Notes under the pieces: generated by a model
The model's input: the letters and a program-made list of their open reading frames with translations, nothing else
The model's database searches: none
Told to the model about the DNA's origin: nothing
Position numbers and translations under genes: made by a program
Shown here: piece by piece, positions 37,259 to 46,553 of the stretch
Numbering within the stretch: position 1 is the first letter of the stretch
Layout of the letters: every line of letters begins with the position of its first letter
Source: Geobacteraceae bacterium GWC2_55_20
GTDB lineage: Bacteria; Desulfobacterota; Desulfuromonadia; Geobacterales; Pseudopelobacteraceae
Assembly: GCA_001802125.1 (NCBI GenBank)
Contig: MGZK01000008.1
Span: 1 to 64,000, forward strand
Direction of reading: 5' to 3'
Length of the DNA: 64,000 nucleotides

Positions 37259-38632
37259 ATGAAAAACTTTTTTGTCGTAGTAGCCACAACGCTCATCTTT
37301 ACCAACTGCGCTCTCGCCGAAGAGCCCAAGCCCGTTGAAAACCTTTCCAATCTCGTCTCCAACGCGCTGACCAACAACCCGGAGCTGAAAGCGTCCCAGT
37401 CCCGCTGGCAGATGTTTGCCAATAAGTCCAGGCAGGCATCAAGCCTGGAAGATCCGATGTTCATGTTCAAACTTCAGAATATGCTGGTTCGCGAACCTTT
37501 TGTTTTCAACAAAGACCCCCAATCCGCCAAGGTGATCGGCATCTCTCAGCAACTCCCCTTCTGGGGCAAGCGGGCCATCAAGCAGGAGGTCGCCAACTAC
37601 GAGGCCGAATCCTTTAAATGGTCCATTGAAGAACGCAAGCTTGAGCTGACCCGAATGGTCAAGGAAACCTACTACCAACTTTGGGCCGTCGATAAGGGTT
37701 TGGAGATTGTTGACAAGAATCTGAAGATCCTGGCCGACTTTGTGACCATTACCGAGTCAAAGTATTCGGTAGGTCAGGGGGTACAGCAGGACATTTACAA
37801 GGCCGGCCTGGAAAAATCCAGGATGCTCGACATGCAGATAACCCTCAAACAGCAGCGAAAAAGTCTGGAAGCCAACCTCAATTACCTCCTCTATCGCCCC
37901 GGAAATACCCCGGTAGGCACCATCGCGGATTTCTCGCTGCCGCTACTCCCGCTCACCGCCGAACAACTGAATCAGACCGCCCATGACAAGCGCCCCCAGG
38001 TAAAAAGTCTGATCAGCCTGGCAAACAAGGGGCAGGCGTCTCACCGCCTGGCGCAAAAGGAATTCTATCCCGACTTCAACCTCTCCTTCGAGTATATGTT
38101 CAAGGAAGCCATTTCGACCGATATGGTAAGCGATCCCGGCTATGACATGTTTACCGTCGGAGTAACCTTCAACCTGCCCTTCCAGCAGCAACGCCGCCGG
38201 GCGATGCTGGCCGAATCGACATCCGAGACAAACATGGCGACGGAAGAGTTAAACGGCTTGAAGAACAACATCTCGTATACAATCAACGACACTCTTGCCC
38301 AGTTGGATCGCCGCAGAAAACTGGTGGAACTCTACAGGGGAGGCATCATCCCGCAGGCGGAACAATCCCTGGAATCAGCCGTGATCAGTTATCGGGTGAG
38401 TAAAGTGGATTTTTTGACGCTCCTTGACGGAAGAATGACCCTGTTCAACTACGAGCGGGAACTTTACGAGTCACAGGCAGAGTATATGATGAAACTGGCA
38501 CAGCTTGAAGCGGCTGTCGGAATCGATCTGGTATCAGCTCCTGTATTGCAGATGACAGCACCGCTGGCTGCCGTGCCGGAGCAGGCGCCATCACAGGCAG
38601 CACCGGCTTCCGGGCACATTCAACATCATTAA
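37259..38632 (+). CDS. TolC-family outer membrane efflux protein (CusC-like)
   Basis: 457 aa from ATG 37259, preceded by AGGGG. Signal peptide KNFFVVVATTLIFTNCALA. The two-fold TolC repeat is visible: long helices with ASQSRWQMFANKSRQASSLEDPMF and, later, LISLANKGQASHRLAQKEFYPDFNLSFEYMF, then FNLPF and ALAQLD-type stretches. It forms the outer-membrane and periplasmic tunnel of the RND pump encoded by the next two genes, 24 and 52 bp further on. Confidence 0.9.
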   Translation: MKNFFVVVATTLIFTNCALAEEPKPVENLSNLVSNALTNNPELKASQSRWQMFANKSRQASSLEDPMFMFKLQNMLVREPFVFNKDPQSAKVIGISQQLPFWGKRAIKQEVANYEAESFKWSIEERKLELTRMVKETYYQLWAVDKGLEIVDKNLKILADFVTITESKYSVGQGVQQDIYKAGLEKSRMLDMQITLKQQRKSLEANLNYLLYRPGNTPVGTIADFSLPLLPLTAEQLNQTAHDKRPQVKSLISLANKGQASHRLAQKEFYPDFNLSFEYMFKEAISTDMVSDPGYDMFTVGVTFNLPFQQQRRRAMLAESTSETNMATEELNGLKNNISYTINDTLAQLDRRRKLVELYRGGIIPQAEQSLESAVISYRVSKVDFLTLLDGRMTLFNYERELYESQAEYMMKLAQLEAAVGIDLVSAPVLQMTAPLAAVPEQAPSQAAPASGHIQHH

Positions 38633-38656
38633 AATTCACGATACCGAGGTACGGCC

Positions 38657-40123
38657 ATGGCCCTGAACAAAAAAATCGCAATCCCCCTGGCAATCCTGAT
38701 CATCTCCGTTTCTGTCGCTGGAGGCTGGCTCTACAAAAATGGCTGGTTCAAGGATGATGGTGGTGGTCATTCAAAGCTTGAACACAAAGTTCAGCTCTGG
38801 ACCTGTTCCATGCACCCCTTCATCATCAAGGACAAGCCAGGCACCTGCCCGATCTGCGGCATGGAACTGATCAAGAAGCTTGATGATGCAGCTGTTGCCG
38901 GCACACCCCAGACTCCGGAGCAGAAGCAGCAGGCCGATATGCTCGGTCACGTCTCGCTCTCTCCGACCCAGCGGGTAATGGCCAATGTCGCCACCGTGGA
39001 GGCGAAACAAGCCGCACTGAACAAGGAGATCAACGCCGTCGGTATCGTGCAGTTCGACCAGTCGCGGCAGGCCAAGGTCACCGCCTGGATCGCCGGCCGC
39101 ATCGACAGACTGCATGTCAACAAAGTCGGCGATATTGTCAGCAAGGATAAACCGGTAGCCGAAGTCTATTCCCCCGACCTGGTTGCCACCCAGCAGGAAT
39201 ACCTGCTGGCGGTCAAGAGCCGTGAGCAGCTGAAGAATTCACCGATTCCCTCCATTTCCCAGAATGGAGAAGGTCTGGTGGCATCGGCCAAACAGCGCCT
39301 GTTGCTCTTCGGAGTCAAGGAGAGTCAGATCGCCGAATTGGAAGCGTCGGGCAAGCCTAATATCAGGCTTCCTATCTACACACCGCTTTCCGGTGTAGTG
39401 ATTGAAAAGATGATGCAGCAGGGGCAGTATGTCAACACCGGCGAGGTACTGTTTAACATCGCCGATCTTTCCAGAGTCTGGGTCGAAGTGGAAGTTTATG
39501 AGAACGAGTTCCCCAACATCCATATCGGACAACAGGTAGAGATTCGCTCCCAGTCGTTTCCCGGCAGACCGTTCAGCGGAAAAATCGCCTACATCTATCC
39601 CTTCCTTGACCCCAAAACCAGGACTGTCAAGGCCCGGGTGGAGATGGCCAATCCCGGTATGAAGCTGAAGCCCGATATGTTCGTCAATGCAATCATCAAG
39701 GTGCCGCTTGGCTCGGCAATTGTCGTACCGGTTACCGCGGTCATTGACACCGGAAAGCGTCAAGTAGTCTGGGTGGAAACTTCGACTGGGATGTTCGAGC
39801 CGCGTGATGTCCAGGTCGGACAGACAAGTAATGACAAAATACAGATTCTGTCGGGCCTCAAATCGGGCGATAAAGTGGCGGTGTCCGGCGGCTACCTGAT
39901 CGACTCTGAATCGCAACTGAAGGGTGGCGGTGGTGTGGACCATAGTCAGCATACCGGCGGGGGCAAGCCGGAGGCTAAGGGGCAGCAACCAGTACCGGCT
40001 GCAGGTTCCCAAAAGCCTCAGGGTGAACATGAAGGGCATGGTTCCGCACCGGCGCAACCTGCCAAACCTGCACCATCGGCACCGGCGAAGAAGTCTCTGA
40101 AAATGGATGACATGAAAATGTAA
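38657..40123 (+). CDS. RND efflux periplasmic adaptor (CusB-like) with heavy-metal-binding domain
   Basis: 488 aa. An N-terminal helix (IAIPLAILIISVSVAGGWLY) anchors it in the membrane. A heavy-metal-binding domain follows with LWTCSMHPFI and GTCPICGMEL (Cys50, Met52, His53, Cys64, Cys67). The adaptor body has the biotinyl-lipoyl/barrel-sandwich and beta-barrel parts (AGRIDRLHVNKVGDIVSKDKPVAEVYSPDL; YTPLSGVVIEKMMQQGQYV). The C-terminal tail is rich in His and Met (QHTGG, HEGHG, KMDDMKM), fitting Cu(I)/Ag(I). It hands metal to CusA and closes the pump. Confidence 0.92.
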   Translation: MALNKKIAIPLAILIISVSVAGGWLYKNGWFKDDGGGHSKLEHKVQLWTCSMHPFIIKDKPGTCPICGMELIKKLDDAAVAGTPQTPEQKQQADMLGHVSLSPTQRVMANVATVEAKQAALNKEINAVGIVQFDQSRQAKVTAWIAGRIDRLHVNKVGDIVSKDKPVAEVYSPDLVATQQEYLLAVKSREQLKNSPIPSISQNGEGLVASAKQRLLLFGVKESQIAELEASGKPNIRLPIYTPLSGVVIEKMMQQGQYVNTGEVLFNIADLSRVWVEVEVYENEFPNIHIGQQVEIRSQSFPGRPFSGKIAYIYPFLDPKTRTVKARVEMANPGMKLKPDMFVNAIIKVPLGSAIVVPVTAVIDTGKRQVVWVETSTGMFEPRDVQVGQTSNDKIQILSGLKSGDKVAVSGGYLIDSESQLKGGGGVDHSQHTGGGKPEAKGQQPVPAAGSQKPQGEHEGHGSAPAQPAKPAPSAPAKKSLKMDDMKM

Positions 40124-40175
40124 GTTTTAATCCCCCGGTGTCAAAGGTGGACTTCAAGCCCGACAAGGATCTCAC

Positions 40176-43100
40176 ATGATAGAAAAGATTATTGAATATT
40201 CCGCCCGCAACCGGGTCATTATCCTGATGATGTTCGGATTGATCATCGCCTGGGGGACCTGGTCGGTTTACAAGACCCCGGTGGATGCGATTCCGGACCT
40301 GTCCGACAATCAGGTGATTGTCTTCACCGACTATCCGGGTCGTTCGCCGCAGGTGGTGGAGGACCAGGTCACCTATCCGCTGGCTGTCAACCTGCAGGGA
40401 TTGCCCCAAGTGCGGGCGGTACGGGCTTCCTCGGCTTTCGGCTTCTCGATGATCTACGTGATCTTCGAGGACAAGGCGGATATATACTGGGCGCGAACCC
40501 GCGTGCTGGAACGCCTGAACTACGCCGCCTCCCTGCTTCCTGCCGGCGTGGTTCCGACCCTCGGTCCGGACGGTACCGGCGTTGGGCACGTCTTCTGGTA
40601 CACGATCGAAGGCAAGGGCTATGATCTGGAACAGCTGCGAACCCTGCAGGACTGGTTCGTACGCTATCAACTCAATACCGTTCAGGGTGTCGCCGAGGTT
40701 GCCTCTATCGGCGGACTGGTGCGTGAGTACCAGATTGACCTGGACCCCAACAAACTGTTTGCCTACAACATCAAGGTGGCCAAGGTCATGGATGCGGTCA
40801 AGGCCTCCAACAAGGATGTGGGGGGCAAGCTGATTGAACAGGCCGATGCCGAATATCTGATCCGTGGGCGCGGCTATGTCAAATCCAAGGAAGACCTGGA
40901 GAACATTGTCGTCGGCGCGGACATGCGCGGCACGCCGATCTATGTCAAGAACCTGGGAACGGTGCAGACCGGCGGAGCAATCCGGCGCGGTCTGCTGGAG
41001 ATGAACGGCGAAGGTGAATCAGTGGGCGGCATTGTCGTCATGCGCTACGGCGAGAATGCCAAGGACGTCATCGATCGGGTCAAGGTCAAGATCAAGGAAC
41101 TGGAGAAGGGGCTGCCTCCCGGTGTCAGGATCATGGTCTCCTATGACCGCTCAGACTTGATTCAGCGGGCAATTGATACCCTGAAGAAAAATTTGCTGGA
41201 GGAATCAGTTGTCGTTTCTCTGGTAATACTCGTCTTTCTATTGCACTTCCAGAGCGCCCTGGTAATCGTATTGACCCTGCCGATCTCAGTGCTGATCGCT
41301 TTCATAACCATGAAGCTCATGGGCGTCAGCTCCAATATCATGTCGCTGGGCGGTATTGCCATAGCCATAGGCGTGTTGGTGGACGCCGGGGTCATCATGG
41401 TGGAAAACTGCTATCGCCATCTCTCCGAGATGCCTCCGGAGGATCGGGCAAGCAAGCGATTGGAGACAGTCATTGCTTCAGCCAAGCAGGTTGGCCGGGC
41501 CATTTTCTTCTCCCTGGCGATCATCGTACTCTCTTTTGTGCCGGTCTTTCTTCTGGAAGGTCAAGAAGGAAAACTGTTCCATCCACTCGCTTTCACCAAG
41601 ACCTTCTCCATGATGGGGTCTGCCCTGATTGCCATTACTCTGGTACCGGTGTTGATGTATTACTTCATGCGGGGCAAAATGCCGCCCGAGAGTTCCAACC
41701 CGATCTCGACCTTCTTCATCAAGTTGTATTCGCCGGTTATTCGTTGGGTGCTTGTCTGGAAAAAGACCACCATTGCCCTTAACGTAGTGGCCCTGCTGGT
41801 TGCCGTGCCGATGTTCATGAAGCTGGGAAGTGAGTTCATGCCGCCATTGGATGAAGGGTCACTGCTCTATATGCCGGTCACACTTCCCAACGTCTCGATC
41901 ACCGAGGCCAAGCGGATTATCCAGGTGCAGGACCGGATCATCAAAGCCGTACCCGAGGTTGAACATGTTCTGGGCAAGGTAGGTCGTGCCGAGACCTCTA
42001 CAGATCCGGCACCGGTTTCCATGTTTGAAAGCATCATTATATTGAAGCCGAAAGACCAATGGCGTCCGGGAATCAAGAAGGCCGATATCGTTGCGGAACT
42101 GGATACCAAGCTCCGACAGATCGGTGTCAGAAATGGCTGGACTCAGCCGATCATCAACCGCATTAACATGCTCTCCACCGGTGTCAGAACAGATCTGGGG
42201 GTCAAAATATTTGGTAATGACCTGAATGTACTCAAAGATCTGGCGATTCAGACAGAAGCGATTCTAAAACCGATCAACGGCGCGGCCGACGTTGTAGCCG
42301 AGCGGGTCACCGGCGGCAATTACATCGACATCGATATCGACCGAGAAGCGGCGGCTCGCTATGGCGTGAACGTCGGGGATATTCAGGATGTCATTGAAAC
42401 CGCATTGGGTGGCGAAATGCTCTCCACTACGGTAGAGGGACGCAACCGCTTCCCGATCCGCATCCGCTACCTGCGCGACTACCGCGACAATATCCCGGCC
42501 ATTCGCCGCATTCTGGTGGCAGGAATGGATGGCGCCCAGGTGCCACTCTCACTGGTGACAAAACTGAAGATATCCACCGGTGCGCCGGAGATCAACAGCG
42601 AGGGTGGATTGTTACGTTCACTGGTATTTCTGAATGTCCGCGGGCGTGACATGGGCGGTTTCGTAACCGAGGCCAAACAGGTTCTGGAAAAGAATCTCAA
42701 GCTACCTCCCGGCTATTACGTAGCCTGGTCCGGGCAGTGGGAGAACCAGATCCGCGCCAAGGCCCGCCTGCAGATGCTGGTACCGATCGGCATCGTTATC
42801 ATTTTCATCCTGCTCTACTTCACCTTCCACTCGGCCCTGGAGGCGAGCATGGTCATGCTCTCGGTGCCATTTGCCCTGGTGGGAGGGGTCTATCTGGTCT
42901 CGGCTCTGGGCTACAACCTGTCGGTGGCGGTCTGGGTTGGCTTTATTGCTCTGTACGGCATCGCCGTGGAGACCGGGGTGGTGATGGTGATTTACCTGCA
43001 CGAGGCCCTGGACAAGAAACTGATCAATGGCCCCTGTACGGAACAGGATATTTACGATGCTACCTTCGAGGGAGCGGTGCTCCGCCTGCGTCCCAAGCTG

Positions 43101-43313
43101 ATGACTGTCGCCGTCGCTCTCCTCGGCCTGCTTCCGATCATGTGGTCAACCGGCACCGGTGCCGATGTAATGAAGCCGATTGCCGCCCCGATGATCGGCG
43201 GCATGATCTCATCAGCCGTGCATGTATTGATCATGACGCCGGTCATATTCGTATTGATGAAGAAAAGGGATTTGAAAAAAGGAAAACTGCATTACTCGGG
43301 AATGAAGCATTAA
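40176..43313 (+). CDS. cusA: Heavy-metal RND efflux pump (CusA/SilA-like)
   Basis: 1045 aa inner-membrane proton-driven exporter. It begins IEKIIEYSARNRVIILMM (first helix) and repeats the RND plan twice: large periplasmic loops between helices 1-2 and 7-8, GIAIAIGVLVDAGVIMVEN in helix 4 with the proton-relay aspartate, and ALYGIAVETGVVMVIYLHE in helix 10. The segment VGRAETSTDPAPVSMFE and the following MLSTGVRTDLGVKIFG resemble CusA/SilA copper/silver pumps more than CzcA zinc/cobalt pumps. It is the last pump gene of the operon. Confidence 0.92.
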   Translation: MIEKIIEYSARNRVIILMMFGLIIAWGTWSVYKTPVDAIPDLSDNQVIVFTDYPGRSPQVVEDQVTYPLAVNLQGLPQVRAVRASSAFGFSMIYVIFEDKADIYWARTRVLERLNYAASLLPAGVVPTLGPDGTGVGHVFWYTIEGKGYDLEQLRTLQDWFVRYQLNTVQGVAEVASIGGLVREYQIDLDPNKLFAYNIKVAKVMDAVKASNKDVGGKLIEQADAEYLIRGRGYVKSKEDLENIVVGADMRGTPIYVKNLGTVQTGGAIRRGLLEMNGEGESVGGIVVMRYGENAKDVIDRVKVKIKELEKGLPPGVRIMVSYDRSDLIQRAIDTLKKNLLEESVVVSLVILVFLLHFQSALVIVLTLPISVLIAFITMKLMGVSSNIMSLGGIAIAIGVLVDAGVIMVENCYRHLSEMPPEDRASKRLETVIASAKQVGRAIFFSLAIIVLSFVPVFLLEGQEGKLFHPLAFTKTFSMMGSALIAITLVPVLMYYFMRGKMPPESSNPISTFFIKLYSPVIRWVLVWKKTTIALNVVALLVAVPMFMKLGSEFMPPLDEGSLLYMPVTLPNVSITEAKRIIQVQDRIIKAVPEVEHVLGKVGRAETSTDPAPVSMFESIIILKPKDQWRPGIKKADIVAELDTKLRQIGVRNGWTQPIINRINMLSTGVRTDLGVKIFGNDLNVLKDLAIQTEAILKPINGAADVVAERVTGGNYIDIDIDREAAARYGVNVGDIQDVIETALGGEMLSTTVEGRNRFPIRIRYLRDYRDNIPAIRRILVAGMDGAQVPLSLVTKLKISTGAPEINSEGGLLRSLVFLNVRGRDMGGFVTEAKQVLEKNLKLPPGYYVAWSGQWENQIRAKARLQMLVPIGIVIIFILLYFTFHSALEASMVMLSVPFALVGGVYLVSALGYNLSVAVWVGFIALYGIAVETGVVMVIYLHEALDKKLINGPCTEQDIYDATFEGAVLRLRPKLMTVAVALLGLLPIMWSTGTGADVMKPIAAPMIGGMISSAVHVLIMTPVIFVLMKKRDLKKGKLHYSGMKH

Positions 43314-43338
43314 CGTAATCAAAACCGTCGGTGTCTAT

Positions 43339-44472
43339 GTGGAAGAAGAAAACAAAAAATCCGACACAGCAGTTGACGAAATGTTTGAGATGTCATCGAC
43401 CTCCACTAAAATCACGACAATAGCGGCCGCAGTAATAGTTGTTATCTGTTGCGGGCTTTTCCTGATAATGATGTTGTTACGTAGAAGTGTTCTACCATTG
43501 CCAAAATTGGCAGAGAATGTTGCATTGATTGCCTCCGGTGACCTTCAGGTTGAGATTGCAACATCTGGGAAAGATGAAGTTGCGCAGTTGTCATTCGGTA
43601 TCAAGAATATGACGGAAAAATTGCGGGGCATACTCACCCAGATTTCACAGACATCTACTCAAGTCGCTTCGGCAGCCAACCAACTGAATTCAACTGCCGA
43701 GCAAATCGCTACCGGAGCCGAAGAGGTTGCCGCTCAATCAGCAACAGTTGCAACTGCCGGTGAAGAGATGTCGGCCACATCCGGTGACATCGCCCAGAAC
43801 TGCCAGATGGCGGCTGAAGGGGCTCAGCGGGCAACACAATCAGCACAAAACGGTTCAGGTGTCGTGGAAAATACCGTGGCGGTCATGGGGCAGATTGCTG
43901 AGAAAGTTCAGGAGACAGCCAGAACGGTAGAGAGTCTAGGGGCACGCTCTGACCAGATTGGCAACATTATCGGCACCATTGAGGATATCGCCGACCAGAC
44001 CAACCTGCTTGCACTTAATGCTGCTATTGAAGCTGCCCGTGCTGGTGAGCAAGGTCGAGGTTTTGCAGTCGTTGCTGACGAGGTTCGTGCTCTGGCTGAG
44101 CGTACTACCCATGCCACCAAAGAGATTAGCGAAATGATAAAGGCGATACAGAAGGAGACCAGAGGTGCTGTTATTGTCATGGAACAGGGGGTGCAACAGG
44201 TTGAAGCAGGTACAGTAGAAGCGGCAAAATCGGGTGATGCTCTTCGAGATATTCTGGAACAGATTAACTCCGTAGCCATGCAGGTCAATCAGATAGCCAC
44301 TGCTGCTGAAGAACAGACAGCAACAACCAGTGAAATTTCCAGCAATATGCACCAAATTACTGAAGTGGTGCAGCAAACATCACATGGGGCACAGGAATCC
44401 GCCACGGCGGCGGCACAACTGAATGGCAACGCTGAAGAACTACAGAGATTGGTAGGTCAGTTTAAGTTGTGA
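43339..44472 (+). CDS. Methyl-accepting chemotaxis protein lacking its sensor domain
   Basis: 377 aa from a GTG at 43339. The signalling part is complete: HAMP-like region after LPLPKLAENVALIASGDLQVEI, methylation helices, and the hairpin tip IEDIADQTNLLALNAAIEAARAGEQGRGFAVVADEVRALAERT. In front of it there is only one membrane helix (ITTIAAAVIVVICCGLFLIMMLL) and a short acidic leader; the usual first helix and ~150-residue periplasmic sensor are missing. No good ribosome site precedes it and the frame runs back without a stop into the cusA end. Probably a 5'-truncated receptor joined to the efflux operon by recombination. Confidence 0.8.
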   Translation: MEEENKKSDTAVDEMFEMSSTSTKITTIAAAVIVVICCGLFLIMMLLRRSVLPLPKLAENVALIASGDLQVEIATSGKDEVAQLSFGIKNMTEKLRGILTQISQTSTQVASAANQLNSTAEQIATGAEEVAAQSATVATAGEEMSATSGDIAQNCQMAAEGAQRATQSAQNGSGVVENTVAVMGQIAEKVQETARTVESLGARSDQIGNIIGTIEDIADQTNLLALNAAIEAARAGEQGRGFAVVADEVRALAERTTHATKEISEMIKAIQKETRGAVIVMEQGVQQVEAGTVEAAKSGDALRDILEQINSVAMQVNQIATAAEEQTATTSEISSNMHQITEVVQQTSHGAQESATAAAQLNGNAEELQRLVGQFKL

Positions 44473-44564
44473 CAATGAAAAACTGGGATTTTTTTCATTC
44501 ACTGCGTAGCAAACGATGGGGGTTGTAAAATAGATTGTGTAAGTGGCTATACATCGAGCTTACC

Positions 44565-44582
44565 GCTCAATAACGATTGAGC
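44565..44582. promoter_or_regulatory. Perfect inverted repeat upstream of the histidine kinase
   Basis: GCTCAAT-AACG-ATTGAGC, 28 bp before the ATG at 44610. Possible operator; it has no T run and is not a terminator. Confidence 0.4.
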
Positions 44583-44609
44583 AAATAAAGTCAGACAAAA
44601 GAAGGAACT

Positions 44610-46553
44610 ATGGATTCAAATCGAATTGATAGCGTAAATTTGGATATGCAAAATTTCACTCAGCGTGAGCAGAAGTTGTTGTTTTCTCCGCTGAAACTGG
44701 TTGCAGCACTGGTGTTTTGTATATTTACCGTGGAATTTCTCGTCATGGTTCTGTTGCATAACCTGCCCACGCTTTCTCCCGTATCGGAATTTCTGCTGGA
44801 TGCCTTCTTGCTGTCAGTAGCCCTCTGCCCAGTACTGTTCTTTATGCTGCTGCGACCGTTGCAGCACCTGGTTGCTCAGTATCATGTCAACGTACACAAG
44901 TTAACAACCCATAAAGATCAACTTGAGCTTGAGGTAAAGTCGCGCACGGCTGAATTGGACCTGATGGTGCAACAACTGCGTGATGAAATTATCGAGAAAG
45001 ACAGGGCCAAAGACTCCTTGAGCAAAAACACGGTTTATTTGGAAGCAATTATAGAATCTATTGCCAGCCCGCTTTTCTTCAAGGATGAAAAGGGGCACTA
45101 TCTTGGGTGCAATTCACTTTTCTGCGACTTCATCGGACTTACCAAACAGCAGATCATCGGTTCTTCCGTGTTCGATGTTGCTCAGCCTGAGTTGGCTGAG
45201 GTCTACCATCGCGCTGACCTGGAACTTATGGAGAACAGAGGGGCACAGACGTACGAGACACAGGTGCGCTATGCAGACGGGTCGCTGCACGATATCGTGT
45301 TCAACAAATCGACAATCCTGCACCGTGATGGCCAGGTGGGCGGCCTGGTCGGGGTAATGCTGGACATAACCGCGCTCAAACAGGCCGAGGCGGAAAAGGA
45401 AAAACTGACGCAACAACTGTTGCATTCACAGAAGATCGAGTCCATTGGTCGCCTTGCAGCTGGATTGGCTCACGACTTCAACAACCTGCTTACGCCTATC
45501 ATCGGATATGGAGAGATGATTCGAAAGTCATCCGAGTCGGATGAGCGTACAACTAAAAGAGTAAGTGGCATCCTAGATGCTGCCGCCAAGGCACGTGACC
45601 TGAACCGCCAGTTGCTGGCCTTTGGGCGTAAACAACATCTGGATATGAAGCTGCTCGACTTGAATCAGGTCATCGAGTCATTCAACTCCATTCTGAGCCG
45701 TACGATCCGTGAGGACATATCCATCTCCCTGCAACTTGATGTGTCGCTAGGAAGCATCATGGCCGACAAAAGTCAGTTGGAACAAATTCTCATGAACCTG
45801 GCGATCAACGCTCAGGATTCCATATCCGACAACGGAAAGCTGATCATAGAGACGGCCAACATTACCCTCTCCCAGTTACCTGTCGGGAATTTCAACCTTA
45901 AACCCGGTGATTATATCCTGCTCATGGTCAGCGACAACGGCTGCGGCATGGATGCCGAAACCGTAAGTCACATCTTTGAGCCGTTTTACACCACCAAGCC
46001 GGTGGGACATGGAACGGGGCTCGGATTGGCGACAGTCTATGGCATAATTAGCCAGCATGGCGGCACTATCAACGTGTACAGCGAACCTGGTTACGGTACG
46101 ACTTTCAAGCTGTATTTCCCCAGACTTGATGAATGCCTTCCTGTGGAGGTTATGGCCGGAAAGACTGAGGAGGTAGTTCTCCATCGAGGCCGAACCATCA
46201 TGGTTGTAGAGGACAATGTCATGGTACGGGAAATGACGTGTGAGTTACTGAATACTGCCGCCTACATCGTGCTGGAAGCCGACAGCGCTGAACAGGCGAT
46301 CAAACTTTTACAGAGTCACGGCAAGCCAATAGATCTGCTCCTCAGCGACGTCATCATGCCAGTAATGAACGGGCCGGCCATGTATGAACTATTAAAGACG
46401 TTTCAAGCCGATCTCAAGGTACTGTATATGACTGGCTACAGTGAGAATATTTTTTCATCCAGTGGAACCGGCGATGACAGTATCAACTACATACGGAAAC
46501 CTTTTACCCCCAACGCTCTGTTTGACGAGATAGACAAACTTTTAAGTAATTAA
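44610..46553 (+). CDS. Hybrid sensor histidine kinase with C-terminal receiver
   Basis: 647 aa. Two membrane helices near residues 27-47 and 58-80 with hardly any periplasmic loop, a coiled coil, a PAS domain at about 140-260 (IIESIASPLFFKDEKGHYLGCN), a HisKA domain with the phospho-acceptor His288 in LAHDFNNLL, an HATPase domain (NLAINAQDSI, DNGCGMD, HGTGLGLATVYGI) and a receiver with Asp580 in LLLSDVIMP. It probably senses a cytosolic or membrane signal. The preceding gap carries a palindrome. No response-regulator partner is adjacent. GAAGGA precedes ATG 44610. The neighbouring genes suggest a link to metal stress, which is inference. Confidence 0.9.
   Translation: MDSNRIDSVNLDMQNFTQREQKLLFSPLKLVAALVFCIFTVEFLVMVLLHNLPTLSPVSEFLLDAFLLSVALCPVLFFMLLRPLQHLVAQYHVNVHKLTTHKDQLELEVKSRTAELDLMVQQLRDEIIEKDRAKDSLSKNTVYLEAIIESIASPLFFKDEKGHYLGCNSLFCDFIGLTKQQIIGSSVFDVAQPELAEVYHRADLELMENRGAQTYETQVRYADGSLHDIVFNKSTILHRDGQVGGLVGVMLDITALKQAEAEKEKLTQQLLHSQKIESIGRLAAGLAHDFNNLLTPIIGYGEMIRKSSESDERTTKRVSGILDAAAKARDLNRQLLAFGRKQHLDMKLLDLNQVIESFNSILSRTIREDISISLQLDVSLGSIMADKSQLEQILMNLAINAQDSISDNGKLIIETANITLSQLPVGNFNLKPGDYILLMVSDNGCGMDAETVSHIFEPFYTTKPVGHGTGLGLATVYGIISQHGGTINVYSEPGYGTTFKLYFPRLDECLPVEVMAGKTEEVVLHRGRTIMVVEDNVMVREMTCELLNTAAYIVLEADSAEQAIKLLQSHGKPIDLLLSDVIMPVMNGPAMYELLKTFQADLKVLYMTGYSENIFSSSGTGDDSINYIRKPFTPNALFDEIDKLLSN

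Noticed and set aside
40191-40206. ATTGAATATTCCGCCC at the start of cusA resembles the tandem enhancer element
   Set aside because: It lies in coding sequence (I-E-Y-S-A-R), has no partner core 20 bp upstream and no sigma-54 match follows; probably chance.
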